From an uncultured Oscillospiraceae bacterium (GTDB taxonomy: Bacteria > Bacillota > Clostridia > Oscillospirales > Oscillospiraceae): a stretch of 64,000 bases of DNA. Positions 1 through 6,505 of the stretch are shown here, piece after piece. A program made the translations under genes and the position numbers. Each line of letters opens with the position of its first letter. The first letter of the stretch is position 1. Below the pieces are notes generated by a model, which was not told the origin of the DNA, made no database searches, and saw nothing but the letters and a program-made list of their open reading frames with translations. The stretch lies in NCBI GenBank assembly GCA_934613505.1, contig CAKTTB010000006.1:1-64000 (forward strand), written 5' to 3'.

Positions 1-329
1 TCAGCTGCTCCATGACCATCTGCTCCGCCTGCTCTGAAGAACGGCCGAACAGCTTCTTTTTGGACAGCTTCTACCTCGGATTCAGAGCGCGGCCACTGGT
101 ACGCGCCCTGTTCCAGCCGCTTGTACAGCAGGATGAAGCCGTCCTTTTCCCAGTACAAGCCCTTGATACGGTCTCGCCGCCGCCCGCAGAACAGGAACAG
201 TGTGTTGGTAAATGGATCCAGTTCAAACTGCTGCTGGACGAGCCGCGCCAGGCCGTCTATGCCTTTACGCAGATCTGTGTAGCCACAGGCAATATAGACT
301 TTATCTGCGCCGGTGAAGTCGTTCAGCAT
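1..329 (-). pseudogene. tnpB: IS66 TnpB fused out of frame to a TnpC remnant
   Basis: The frame opening at 329 reads as a classic IS66 TnpB (Orf2): it contains MLNDFTGADKVYIACGYTDL, then LDPFTNTLFLFCGRRRDRIK and LLYKRLEQGAYQWPRSESEV. After this last motif (about position 70) TnpB similarity stops. In the next frame the DNA encodes KKLFGRSSEQAEQMVMEQL, which resembles the N-terminal part of the IS66 TnpC transposase. The last part of TnpB and the start of TnpC therefore appear deleted, joined out of frame. The TnpB frame stays open to the edge of the window. TnpB is an accessory protein of unknown biochemical role needed for IS66 transposition, so this copy is probably not autonomous. Confidence 0.65.
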
Positions 330-670
330 AGGCGCAGAAGTTCTACCAGCATTTTCAGCTGTTCCGTATCGCATCCGGGATAAATATCCAGACTGGCGTT
401 TCCAATATGCAACGTTGCGGAACGTTCCGCAACGTTGCGTGATACCCGTTTCGGTGCCGGAAGCTCTGCAAACCTGACGGCCGACACACTCGAGCACGGC
501 TCTGTTTCAGCCAAAGCCAGCAATTCCCGTTCCCAACGGTAATAGGTTGCTGCATTGATTTCTTCTTGTTTGCACCACGCCCGCACTGACAGACCGCTGC
601 TGCGGCAGTCCTGTATTCGTGCCGCCCACTCCTGCAGCTTTACACGGTGTTTCAACTCTGCGCTTGTCAT
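323..670 (-). CDS. tnpA: IS66-family accessory protein TnpA
   Basis: The 115-residue protein begins MTSAELKHRVKLQEWAARI and carries the helix-turn-helix-like stretch LSVRAWCKQEEINAATYYRW typical of IS66 TnpA (Orf1). The C-terminus ends in the family's short hydrophobic helix (LKMLVELLRLC). The start at 670 is chosen because GGAGG lies 8 bases upstream; a longer open frame exists but has no ribosome site. The stop overlaps the tnpB start, which suggests translational coupling. A perfect 28-bp palindrome lies inside the coding region (409-436). The gene looks intact although its partner tnpB is broken. Confidence 0.8.
   Translation of the reverse strand: MTSAELKHRVKLQEWAARIQDCRSSGLSVRAWCKQEEINAATYYRWERELLALAETEPCSSVSAVRFAELPAPKRVSRNVAERSATLHIGNASLDIYPGCDTEQLKMLVELLRLC
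409..436. repeat. Perfect 28-bp palindrome inside tnpA
   Basis: The stretch is perfectly self-complementary about the central AACGTT at 421-426. Its core GGAACGTTCCGCAACGT closely matches GGAACGTTTCGCAACGT in the imperfect palindrome at 692-721. The two lie about 270 bp apart, one inside tnpA and one upstream of it. A transposase or host-factor binding site, or a hairpin acting in the mRNA, is possible; no function is shown. Confidence 0.75.
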
Positions 671-691
671 CCACTTACCTCCAATATGACA

Positions 692-721
692 GTAACGGAA
701 CGTTTCGCAACGTCCCGTTAC
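692..721. repeat. Imperfect 30-bp palindrome upstream of tnpA
   Basis: GTAACGG at 692 pairs with CCGTTAC ending at 721, and 13 of 15 base pairs match. It lies 22-51 bp upstream of the tnpA start and shares its core with the palindrome at 409-436. It could be an operator, a transposase site near the element end, or a hairpin in the leader. Confidence 0.6.
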
Positions 722-849
722 TATTGTCTCATGCCTGTCCATGCGCGGGCTGGTTTGACGGTTACGTTTATCCCATCCGGGATAGACCGTGTTTTTGTAT
801 CTGTTCCGTATTCGACCTGCCGACCTCCCGCGCCGAAGGCGCAAAAAAT

Positions 850-879
850 AGCCCTGCTTTCGAATGTGGAAGCAGGGCT
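850..879 (-). terminator. Rho-independent terminator after the CorC-type gene
   Basis: AGCCCTGCTT (850-859) pairs perfectly with AAGCAGGGCT (870-879) around a 10-base loop. On the minus strand the stem is followed by ATTTTTTG. It lies 8 bases after the stop of the 887-2155 gene. Confidence 0.9.
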
Positions 880-886
880 TATTTCT

Positions 887-2155
887 TTACGCTATGGAAT
901 TCAGCCTGTCAGTCTCCGCATGTGTATCCGTATTCGCGGCAACGCGGATCTGTTCGACGTGATGGTTGGCGACCCTTGTGATCTGCACGTGCAGGGTCTC
1001 AAAGTCAAACGAAGCGCCGGATTCCGGAAGGCGGCCAAACTGCTCCATGACCCAGCCGCCGACGGAGGACATATCCGAATCGGATTTCAGACCGAAGTAA
1101 TCCGCAAAGTCGTCAAAGCTCATCTCAGCGTCGACCAGATAGGTGTTTTCAGATACCTTCGTGATCGGTGTTTCCTCTTCATCGTGCTCGTCCCAGATCT
1201 CGCCGACCAGCTCCTCCAGAATGTCCTCCATCGTCACAATGCCGCACGTGCCGCCGTATTCATCGACCACAACGGCCACATGCGTCTTAGCCTGCTGGAG
1301 CTTTTTCAGAAGCAGGCTGATGGGTTCCATCTCCAGCGCATAGACCGGCGGCAGGATGATATCCCGCAGAGGCCTGTCCGTGATGCCGCAGCCGACATAG
1401 AAGTCCTTCTGGTGGATGGTGCCGAGAATGTTGTCAATGGAGTCCTGATAGATGAGAAGCCTTGAATATTTCGTCTCGGTAAACAGCGCGGCGACCTCTT
1501 CTTTGGTTGCCGTGATCGGGAGCGCGGCCAGATCGGTGCGGTGGATCAGGATATCCTCCGCGCGCTGCTCAGAGAAGTCGATCGCGTTTTTGAGAAGCTC
1601 ACCCTCGTTTTTATCGATGCTGCCGTCCTGCTGCACTTCGTCGACCAGCATGAGAAGCTCCTCCTGCGACATTTTATTGTCGGAGCTAAGATGGAAGACC
1701 TTTGCCAGCAGCTTTTTCCAGAGGGAAAAGATCGCGTTCAGCGGTGTAAAGATCCAGATGAGGACCTGCAGGATCGGCGCGGACAGCATGGCACAGCTCT
1801 CCGCGCAGTCCTTTGCGATGCTCTTTGGCGAGATCTCGCCGAAAATCAGAACAACGACCGTGACAACAACGGTAGAGATCGTGGCGCCGACGTCGCCGAA
1901 ATGCTTGACGAACAGCACTGTGCCGATCGATGCCGTCGCGATATTCACGATGTTGTTGCCAATCAGGATGGTGGACAACAGTCGGTCGTAGCGCTCGAGC
2001 AGCCTGCAGACAAGGGCTGCTTTTTTATTGCCCTTTTCCGCAAGGGTTTTCAGTTTTGTAGTATTCGCAGAGGAAAATGCTGTTTCCGTCGCCGAGAAAT
2101 AGGCGGAGAGCATCAGGCAGACTGCCATAATTATGATACAGGTAGTGGTTGACAA
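887..2155 (-). CDS. CNNM/CorC (HlyC) family CBS-domain membrane protein
   Basis: The 422-residue protein has the order of the hemolysin-C/CorC family. A DUF21/CNNM membrane domain covers about residues 1-180, with YFSATETAFSSAN near the N-terminus and VVVLIFGEISPKSIAKD as the conserved GEI.PK motif. A CBS pair follows (about 200-330, ending VVVDEYGGTCGIVTMEDILE), then a C-terminal CorC/HlyC domain. The family is linked to magnesium/cobalt efflux or regulation of divalent-cation transport; the hemolysin name is historical. The start is TTG at 2155, supported by AAGGAG 10 bases upstream; the next ATG, nine codons in, has no such site. It is transcribed alone, with a promoter about 200 bp upstream and a strong terminator downstream. 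Confidence 0.9.
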   Translation of the reverse strand: MSTTTCIIIMAVCLMLSAYFSATETAFSSANTTKLKTLAEKGNKKAALVCRLLERYDRLLSTILIGNNIVNIATASIGTVLFVKHFGDVGATISTVVVTVVVLIFGEISPKSIAKDCAESCAMLSAPILQVLIWIFTPLNAIFSLWKKLLAKVFHLSSDNKMSQEELLMLVDEVQQDGSIDKNEGELLKNAIDFSEQRAEDILIHRTDLAALPITATKEEVAALFTETKYSRLLIYQDSIDNILGTIHQKDFYVGCGITDRPLRDIILPPVYALEMEPISLLLKKLQQAKTHVAVVVDEYGGTCGIVTMEDILEELVGEIWDEHDEEETPITKVSENTYLVDAEMSFDDFADYFGLKSDSDMSSVGGWVMEQFGRLPESGASFDFETLHVQITRVANHHVEQIRVAANTDTHAETDRLNSIA

Positions 2156-2360
2156 TGTACGTAAACTCCTTTTCTGTCATCTGAAATTGGGGATAAAAGT
2201 GTTCTTGAATGCACTCGCTAAAGACGCAAAAAAGCGCGTCCGCCCTGCATCCCGCAGCGCAGATATGCTCCAAAAAACCGATGACAGATCAGATGTGTAC
2301 TATGGCAGTCACTGTCGTCAGAATCCACGTGTTTCATTCCTTTCCAATTAAATCAGATTT

Positions 2361-2388
2361 ATTATACCAGAAATTGCAGCCGCGTCAA
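2361..2388 (-). promoter_or_regulatory. Promoter for the CorC-type gene, with a long leader
   Basis: On the minus strand TTGACG (2388-2383) and TATAAT (2366-2361) are separated by 16 bp. This leaves about 200 bases of untranslated leader before the TTG start at 2155. The stretch 2156-2500 holds this leader, the promoter and the terminator of the next gene. No known riboswitch fold was recognised in the leader. Confidence 0.75.
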
Positions 2389-2432
2389 GAAAATATGCTG
2401 TAAATAAACTGTAAAACGCCAGAGCAAAACAA

Positions 2433-2483
2433 TGTGCTCCCGCTGCGCGGCAGATTGGTTTCTGCCGTTTATGGCGGGAGCAC
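2433..2483 (-). terminator. Terminator after the nicotinamidase-like gene
   Basis: GTGCTCCCGC (2433-2442) pairs with GCGGGAGCAC (2474-2483), with an inner CGGCAG/CTGCCG pairing. On the minus strand it is followed by ATTGTTTTG. It lies 18 bases past the stop codon at 2501. Confidence 0.75.
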
Positions 2484-2500
2484 AGGATGAACGCAGCAGC

Positions 2501-3013
2501 TTACAGAATTTCAATCTGGCACTGCTTCATGGCGGCAAGCGCGTTTTCGTGGCTCTGCGATGTGACGCCGGCGCAGCAGGCGGCGCGGACGCGGATAGGA
2601 ACCTCCGGCCGTGCGCCCTTGAGCATCATGGCGTTGGTGATGACGCAGATGTCTGTGCACAGGCCGATAAACTCCACCGATTCCAGATCCGGCAGGCGTG
2701 CGAGGTAGTCGATGAGCACAGGGGAGCCGAAACTGGGCTTATCAAAGACGGGGGCGTCCCCGGTCGGGAGCGCTGCGTCGATCTGCCAGCCTGCGGTTCC
2801 TTCCAGACAGTGCGGGACCGGCAGATTTCGGCCTTCCTGCGTAGTAAGATAGTCCTCGTGGTGTGTGTCCCGGGTAAATACGACGGTTTCTCCGCTGCTG
2901 CGGGCCTGCTGCAGGCGTGCAGCGACTGCGGGAACGATCGCAACGGCCTCTTTTGTGCCGAGCGCACCGTCAATAAAATCCTTCTGCATATCGATAATGG
3001 CAAGAACCTTCAT
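2501..3013 (-). CDS. Isochorismatase-fold hydrolase, nicotinamidase-like
   Basis: The 170-residue protein starts MKVLAIIDMQKDF and has the cysteine hydrolase fold. The presumed triad is D8 (IIDMQKDF), K92 (FDKPSF) and C123 (GLCTDICV). D49 and H51 in TRDTHHEDY match metal ligands of PncA-type nicotinamidases. Nicotinamidase converts nicotinamide to nicotinic acid for NAD salvage; other members of the fold act on isochorismate or related amides, so the substrate is inferred. The start at 3013 has AGGAGG 8 bases upstream; a longer frame has no ribosome site. A possible -10 (TATACT on the minus strand, 3044-3039) lies in the divergent region shared with the MarR gene. Confidence 0.8.
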   Translation of the reverse strand: MKVLAIIDMQKDFIDGALGTKEAVAIVPAVAARLQQARSSGETVVFTRDTHHEDYLTTQEGRNLPVPHCLEGTAGWQIDAALPTGDAPVFDKPSFGSPVLIDYLARLPDLESVEFIGLCTDICVITNAMMLKGARPEVPIRVRAACCAGVTSQSHENALAAMKQCQIEIL

Positions 3014-3076
3014 AAAGCAAACCTCCTGTTCAGCCATCAGTATATCATAAGCAGGCAGAAATTGCACAAAAAATTC

Positions 3077-3105
3077 TTGACAGAAGGAAACAGGGACGGT
3101 ATACT
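3077..3105 (+). promoter_or_regulatory. Promoter of the marR-spt-sdr operon
   Basis: TTGACA (3077-3082) and TATACT (3100-3105) are spaced by 17 bp. The expected transcription start lies just upstream of the 14-bp palindrome at 3121-3134. Confidence 0.8.
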
Positions 3106-3120
3106 TGTGATACTTAAAAA

Positions 3121-3134
3121 ATTTTAATTAAAAT
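3121..3134. promoter_or_regulatory. Candidate MarR operator, 14-bp perfect palindrome
   Basis: ATTTTAATTAAAAT is perfectly palindromic and lies between the -10 element and the ribosome site of the marR gene. MarR-family repressors usually bind AT-rich palindromes at such positions and regulate their own operons. The assignment is by position and symmetry only. Confidence 0.5.
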
Positions 3135-3159
3135 ATTTTATGTAAAGAAAGGAGCTGCC

Positions 3160-3579
3160 ATGCTGCTTCAGACCATCGAAGCGCTGTTCTGCAAGTACAG
3201 GCTGTTCTGTTACCGGAAGCTGTTTTCCGCCGTGCGGGAAAAGTCCGGCAGTCTCAGCGCGACGGAGGCGTTTTCCGCGGATATCATCCATCTGCTCGGA
3301 AGCCCGACGATCTCGCAGTTTGCCGATACCATCGGAATTTCCCAGCCGAACGCAACGTATAAGGTCAATCAGCTTGCCGCGAAGGGATATCTGCATAAAA
3401 CGGTGCAGGCGCACGACCGGCGGGAGATCGTACTGACGACGTCGGAGAAATTTTCCGGTTATTTTGATGAAAACGAAAACGAAATGCAGAATAAAGTCGC
3501 CGTGCTTTCCACGCAGTTCACGCAGGAGGAGCTGAAAAGCGCTGAACGCGTGCTGCTTGCGCTCGATGCGCTTTTGTAA
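3160..3579 (+). CDS. MarR-family transcriptional regulator
   Basis: The 139-residue protein has MarR-like organisation: N-terminal dimerisation helices, a winged helix centred on TISQFADTIGISQPNATYKVNQLAAKGYL (about residues 50-78), and a wing with DRREIVLTTSEK. C-terminal helices complete the dimer. GAAAGGAG lies 6 bases before the ATG. It is the first gene of an operon with the SPT-like enzyme (14 bases downstream) and the SDR, so it probably controls that pair. A perfect palindrome in its leader is the likely operator. The ligand is unknown; a fatty-acid or lipid signal would fit but is inference. Confidence 0.85.
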   Translation: MLLQTIEALFCKYRLFCYRKLFSAVREKSGSLSATEAFSADIIHLLGSPTISQFADTIGISQPNATYKVNQLAAKGYLHKTVQAHDRREIVLTTSEKFSGYFDENENEMQNKVAVLSTQFTQEELKSAERVLLALDALL

Positions 3580-3593
3580 CGAAGGAGGACGTT

Positions 3594-4781
3594 ATGGATA
3601 CTTTTGAAAAATGCAATCAGCGCTATATTCAGGATGAGGTCCGCGAGCTTGGTATCTATCCGTATTTTCACGCGCTGGAATCTAAGCAGGATACGGAAGT
3701 CATCATGGAGGGCAAGCGCCGCATCATGCTTGGCTCAAACAATTATCTTGGTCTGACGACAAACCCGGCGGTCATTCAGGCGGGCGTCGACGCTTACAAG
3801 GCGCTTGGGTCCGGCTGCTCCGGCTCGCGGTTCCTCAACGGAACGCTGAAGCTCCATCTGGAGCTGGAGGAGGAGCTTGCAAAGTTTTTGCGGAAGGACG
3901 CGATCGTGACGTTCTCGACCGGCTTCCAGTCGAACCTTGGCATTATCAGCGCGATCGTAGGCATGCATGACTACGTCATCATGGACCGGGAGAACCATGC
4001 CAGTCTCTATGATGGCTGCCGCCTGTCCTATGGCAAGATGCTGCGCTACAGGCACAACGATATGAGCGATCTGGAAAAGAAGCTGCAGAAGGTCCCGGAT
4101 AGCTGCGGCTGCCTGATCGTGACGGACGGCGTGTTCTCCATGGGCGGCGATATCGCGAATCTGCCGGAGATCTGCACGCTGGCGCGCAAATACGGCGCGC
4201 GCGTGATGGTCGACGATGCGCACGGCCTTGGCGTCATCGGTGAGGGCGGCCGCGGCACGGCCAGCTATTACGGGCTGGAAGACGAGGTTGACATCTATAT
4301 GGGTACGTTCTCGAAGTCTCTGGCCTCGCTCGGCGGCTATATGGCGGCCAGCAGCCGCGTGGCGGACTATGTGCGCCATTCGTCGCGTCCCTTCATTTTT
4401 TCCGCGTCCATTCCGCCCGCGAACGCCGCTGCGGCGCTGGCAGCGCTGCGGCAGCTGGAGGCACACCCGGAGATTGTGACGAATCTGCAGGAGAATGCGC
4501 TCTATATGCGCGGCCTTCTGAACGAACGGAATATCAAAATGCGCCCGTCCAACGGCGACCGCATCCCCATCATTCCCATCTATACCTATGAGCCGATCCC
4601 GACGCTGACGATCGCAAAGGATCTGTATGAAAACGGAGTTTATGTCAACTCGTCGCTTCCGCCCGCGGCGGCTCCACATGAGTGCCTGCTCCGCACGAGC
4701 CTGATGGCGACACATACGCACGCGCTGATCGAAGAGGCGGTCAACACGATCGCCGAGGTTCTGAGGAGGTATGACCTGTGA
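3594..4781 (+). CDS. Serine palmitoyltransferase-like alpha-oxoamine synthase
   Basis: The 395-residue protein is a PLP-dependent alpha-oxoamine synthase. These enzymes condense an amino acid with an acyl thioester and release CO2. Visible residues are H135 (ENHASLYDG, stacks on PLP), D208 and H210 (VDDAHGLG), the Schiff-base lysine K241 (GTFSKSLASLGGY) and R367 in LLRTSLMATHT. The TFSKSLASLGG and RTS-MATHT motifs are those of serine palmitoyltransferase rather than BioF or Kbl, whose lysine motif usually reads GTLGKA. Expected product: 3-ketosphinganine from serine and palmitoyl thioester. A cysteate-using homologue of sulfonolipid synthesis is the main alternative. The stop overlaps the next gene by 4 bases. 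The RBS is GGAGG, 7 bases upstream of the ATG. Confidence 0.75.
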   Translation: MDTFEKCNQRYIQDEVRELGIYPYFHALESKQDTEVIMEGKRRIMLGSNNYLGLTTNPAVIQAGVDAYKALGSGCSGSRFLNGTLKLHLELEEELAKFLRKDAIVTFSTGFQSNLGIISAIVGMHDYVIMDRENHASLYDGCRLSYGKMLRYRHNDMSDLEKKLQKVPDSCGCLIVTDGVFSMGGDIANLPEICTLARKYGARVMVDDAHGLGVIGEGGRGTASYYGLEDEVDIYMGTFSKSLASLGGYMAASSRVADYVRHSSRPFIFSASIPPANAAAALAALRQLEAHPEIVTNLQENALYMRGLLNERNIKMRPSNGDRIPIIPIYTYEPIPTLTIAKDLYENGVYVNSSLPPAAAPHECLLRTSLMATHTHALIEEAVNTIAEVLRRYDL

Positions 4782-5569
4782 GCAAGGTATGTGTGATTAC
4801 GGGCGGCACTTCCGGCATCGGCAAGTGTACGGCGCAAGCCATGCTGGAAAAGGGTTACACCGTCTATGAGCTGTCCCGCCGCGCGCAGGGGATCGAGGGC
4901 CTGCACCATATCGTCGCAGATGTCACGGACGAGCAGACGCTCGCGGCAGCGATCAATGAGATCCTGCAGCGGGAAGACCATATCGACGTCGTTATCAATA
5001 ACGCGGGCTTCGGCATTTCCGGTGCGGTGGAGTTCACGAAGACGGAAGACGCGCAGCATCAGCTGGATGTCAATTTCTTCGGTATGGTGCGCATGAACCG
5101 GCAGGTGCTGCCAATTATGCGGAAGCAGGGCTATGGCCGTATCGTGAACCTCAGCTCCGTGGCCGGTGCGATCGCGATCCCGTTCCAGACCTATTATTCC
5201 GCCAGCAAGGCGGCGATCAACTCCTACACGATGGCGCTGGCCAATGAGGTCAAGCCGTTCGGCATTCAGGTGTGCTGCGTGCAGCCGGGCGATATCCGCA
5301 CGGGCTTTACGGCCGCGCGGGAAAAGAACCAGCTGGGCGACGATATCTACGGCGGGCGGATCGCACGCTCTGTCGCAGGAATGGAGCGCGACGAGCAGAC
5401 CGGCATGGCGCCGGAAAAGGCGGGCGCGTTCATCGCGCATGTCGCGACCCGGAAGGGGAGCAAGCCGGTCAATACGATCGGGCTGCAGTATCAGTTCTTC
5501 TGCTTCCTCGCAAAGGTCCTGCCGGCGAAAGCACTCAACTATCTGGTTGGCCTGATCTACGCGAAATAA
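4778..5569 (+). CDS. Short-chain dehydrogenase, probable 3-ketosphinganine reductase
   Basis: The 263-residue protein is a classical SDR: TGGTSGIG nucleotide-binding motif (residues 8-15), NNAG (74-77), and catalytic S127, Y140 and K144 (YYSASK). It ends in a hydrophobic, basic tail (FFCFLAKVLPAKALNYLVGL) that could lie on the membrane, as in lipid-acting SDRs. It starts with GTG overlapping the SPT-like stop (GTGA), with AGGAGG upstream, so the two enzymes are translationally coupled. Reduction of the 3-keto group made by the upstream enzyme is the simplest role. The cofactor and exact substrate cannot be read from sequence. No N-acyltransferase (ceramide synthase) gene is adjacent. Confidence 0.7.
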   Translation: MSKVCVITGGTSGIGKCTAQAMLEKGYTVYELSRRAQGIEGLHHIVADVTDEQTLAAAINEILQREDHIDVVINNAGFGISGAVEFTKTEDAQHQLDVNFFGMVRMNRQVLPIMRKQGYGRIVNLSSVAGAIAIPFQTYYSASKAAINSYTMALANEVKPFGIQVCCVQPGDIRTGFTAAREKNQLGDDIYGGRIARSVAGMERDEQTGMAPEKAGAFIAHVATRKGSKPVNTIGLQYQFFCFLAKVLPAKALNYLVGLIYAK

Positions 5570-5579
5570 ATATAGGAAT

Positions 5580-5619
5580 ACCCCGGGCAGAAACGCGTAC
5601 AATAGCTTCCGTCCGGGGT
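5580..5619. terminator. Convergent terminator between sdr and yesL
   Basis: ACCCCGG (5580-5586) pairs with CCGGGGT (5613-5619). It is followed by TTGTGTTTG on the plus strand. It lies between two convergent genes and may serve both. Confidence 0.65.
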
Positions 5620-5628
5620 TTGTGTTTG

Positions 5629-6255
5629 TCAATCAAGATCGAAATATTTTTTGAAGATCCGCCGCAGCAGAAGCGCGTTGAGCGTTGCGACCAGCGCCGC
5701 GCCAATCACGATCCAGAAAATGCAGGATTTCATAAAGATCTCCGGCACGCAGAGAAACAAAATGGGGGCCGCAAGATTGAGCACAGCCATGACGAGCGAA
5801 AACGGCAGATTGCCGATAGCAAGATAGCAGGCATTTTTCAGCGTGTTCCGGATCGAGTTGTCAAACTGCGCGAGCAGGGGATAGACGTAAGCGCTGACCA
5901 GCGTCAGAAGAACAGCCGGCAGGCAGAAGACGATGCCCATCCAGAGCGTCTGCGTGACTGAACCGGACAGGTACAGCCAAAGCTCATAGCAGACAAGAGC
6001 GGTCGGGATGAGCAGGATGAGAAACAGCAGCGTGGCTTGCCGGAAGTTCAGCCGGAAGGAGGACCAGAACATCCGCGCGACGCCGCTTCCTTCTCCGCGG
6101 ACAAGATGGAGCGCGACGCAGTACATGGCCGTCGTGGATGCGCCGATGGTGACGATCGGAAGGGAGAAAACGAGCCACAGGACATTCAGAATCACAAGAT
6201 CTGCGACGCGCGAAAAAAATTCCCAGAACGGGGAGTCATACTGAAAGAATTTCAT
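5629..6255 (-). CDS. YesL family (DUF624) membrane protein
   Basis: The 208-residue hydrophobic protein has about five to six membrane segments and the YesL opening FWEFFSRVADLVILNVLWLVFSLPIVTIGAS, followed by GEGSGVARMFWSSFRLNF. The function of this family is not established. Its members are repeatedly found beside ABC importers for sugars, and here the gene is divergent from one. The ATG at 6255 has AAGAGGT 6 bases upstream, and a consensus-like promoter lies about 50 bp before it. A role in oligosaccharide uptake is inferred only from neighbours. Confidence 0.85.
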   Translation of the reverse strand: MKFFQYDSPFWEFFSRVADLVILNVLWLVFSLPIVTIGASTTAMYCVALHLVRGEGSGVARMFWSSFRLNFRQATLLFLILLIPTALVCYELWLYLSGSVTQTLWMGIVFCLPAVLLTLVSAYVYPLLAQFDNSIRNTLKNACYLAIGNLPFSLVMAVLNLAAPILFLCVPEIFMKSCIFWIVIGAALVATLNALLLRRIFKKYFDLD

Positions 6256-6300
6256 GAAATTACCTCTTTTGCAGCCGGATGCGGGAATGAACTCTGCAAT

Positions 6301-6329
6301 ATTATATAGTTCTTATGAAAAAAATGCAA
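6301..6329 (-). promoter_or_regulatory. Promoter of the yesL gene
   Basis: On the minus strand TTGCAT (6329-6324) and TATAAT (6306-6301) are separated by 17 bp, 46 bp upstream of the ATG. Confidence 0.8.
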
Positions 6330-6414
6330 GAGCGTCTGAAAACAGAAACAAACTGCACAAAAACAGAAAGGCTGAATTATACAATATGCTGAATTTTTTT
6401 TACGGCCTTTTTTT

Positions 6415-6473
6415 GATTGCTCCAAACAGGAAAATGTAGTATAATATGGTCATAGGAAATGGAAACGTTTCCA
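6415..6473 (+). promoter_or_regulatory. Promoter and LacI-type operator of the sugar importer
   Basis: TATAAT lies at 6440-6445, with a poorer -35 (TTGATT/TTGCTC) near 6415-6423. Fifteen bases downstream is TGGAAACGTTTCCA (6460-6473), a perfect palindrome with the central CG typical of LacI/GalR-family operators. It overlaps the expected early transcribed region, a position suited to repression. A LacI-family gene lies downstream in the same cluster. Confidence 0.75.
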
Positions 6474-6505
6474 GTTTCACAAAAAACAACACAGGAGGAC
6501 ATACC

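Larger units (their letters stand above)
1..721 (-). mobile_element. IS66-family insertion element, partial and degenerate
   Basis: On the minus strand an intact TnpA-type gene overlaps a TnpB-type gene by a few bases (ATGCTGA), the usual IS66 order tnpA-tnpB-tnpC. TnpB breaks off and sequence resembling the start of the TnpC transposase appears in another frame at the window edge. The outer limit is uncertain; 721 is the outer edge of an imperfect palindrome upstream of tnpA and may not be the true terminal repeat. The other end lies outside the window, so the element's completeness cannot be judged. Confidence 0.75.

Noticed and set aside
415..430. LexA/SOS-box-like GAAC...GTTC in the IS66 palindrome
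   Set aside because: The half-sites have no 4-base spacer, and the palindrome lies within tnpA rather than at a promoter.
2025..2273. 82-codon frame in the leader of the CorC-type gene
   Set aside because: It runs into the CorC gene in a different frame, lacks a ribosome site at its ATG and has no recognisable motif. It could be an upstream open frame but there is no support.
2160..2360. Mg2+ (M-box) or Mn2+ (yybP-ykoY) riboswitch in the CorC-type leader
   Set aside because: The conserved core motifs of these riboswitches were not found.
3594..4781. Annotation of the PLP enzyme as 2-amino-3-ketobutyrate CoA ligase (Kbl) or BioF
   Set aside because: The lysine motif is TFSKSLASLGGY rather than GTLGKA, and neither a threonine dehydrogenase nor biotin genes are next to it.
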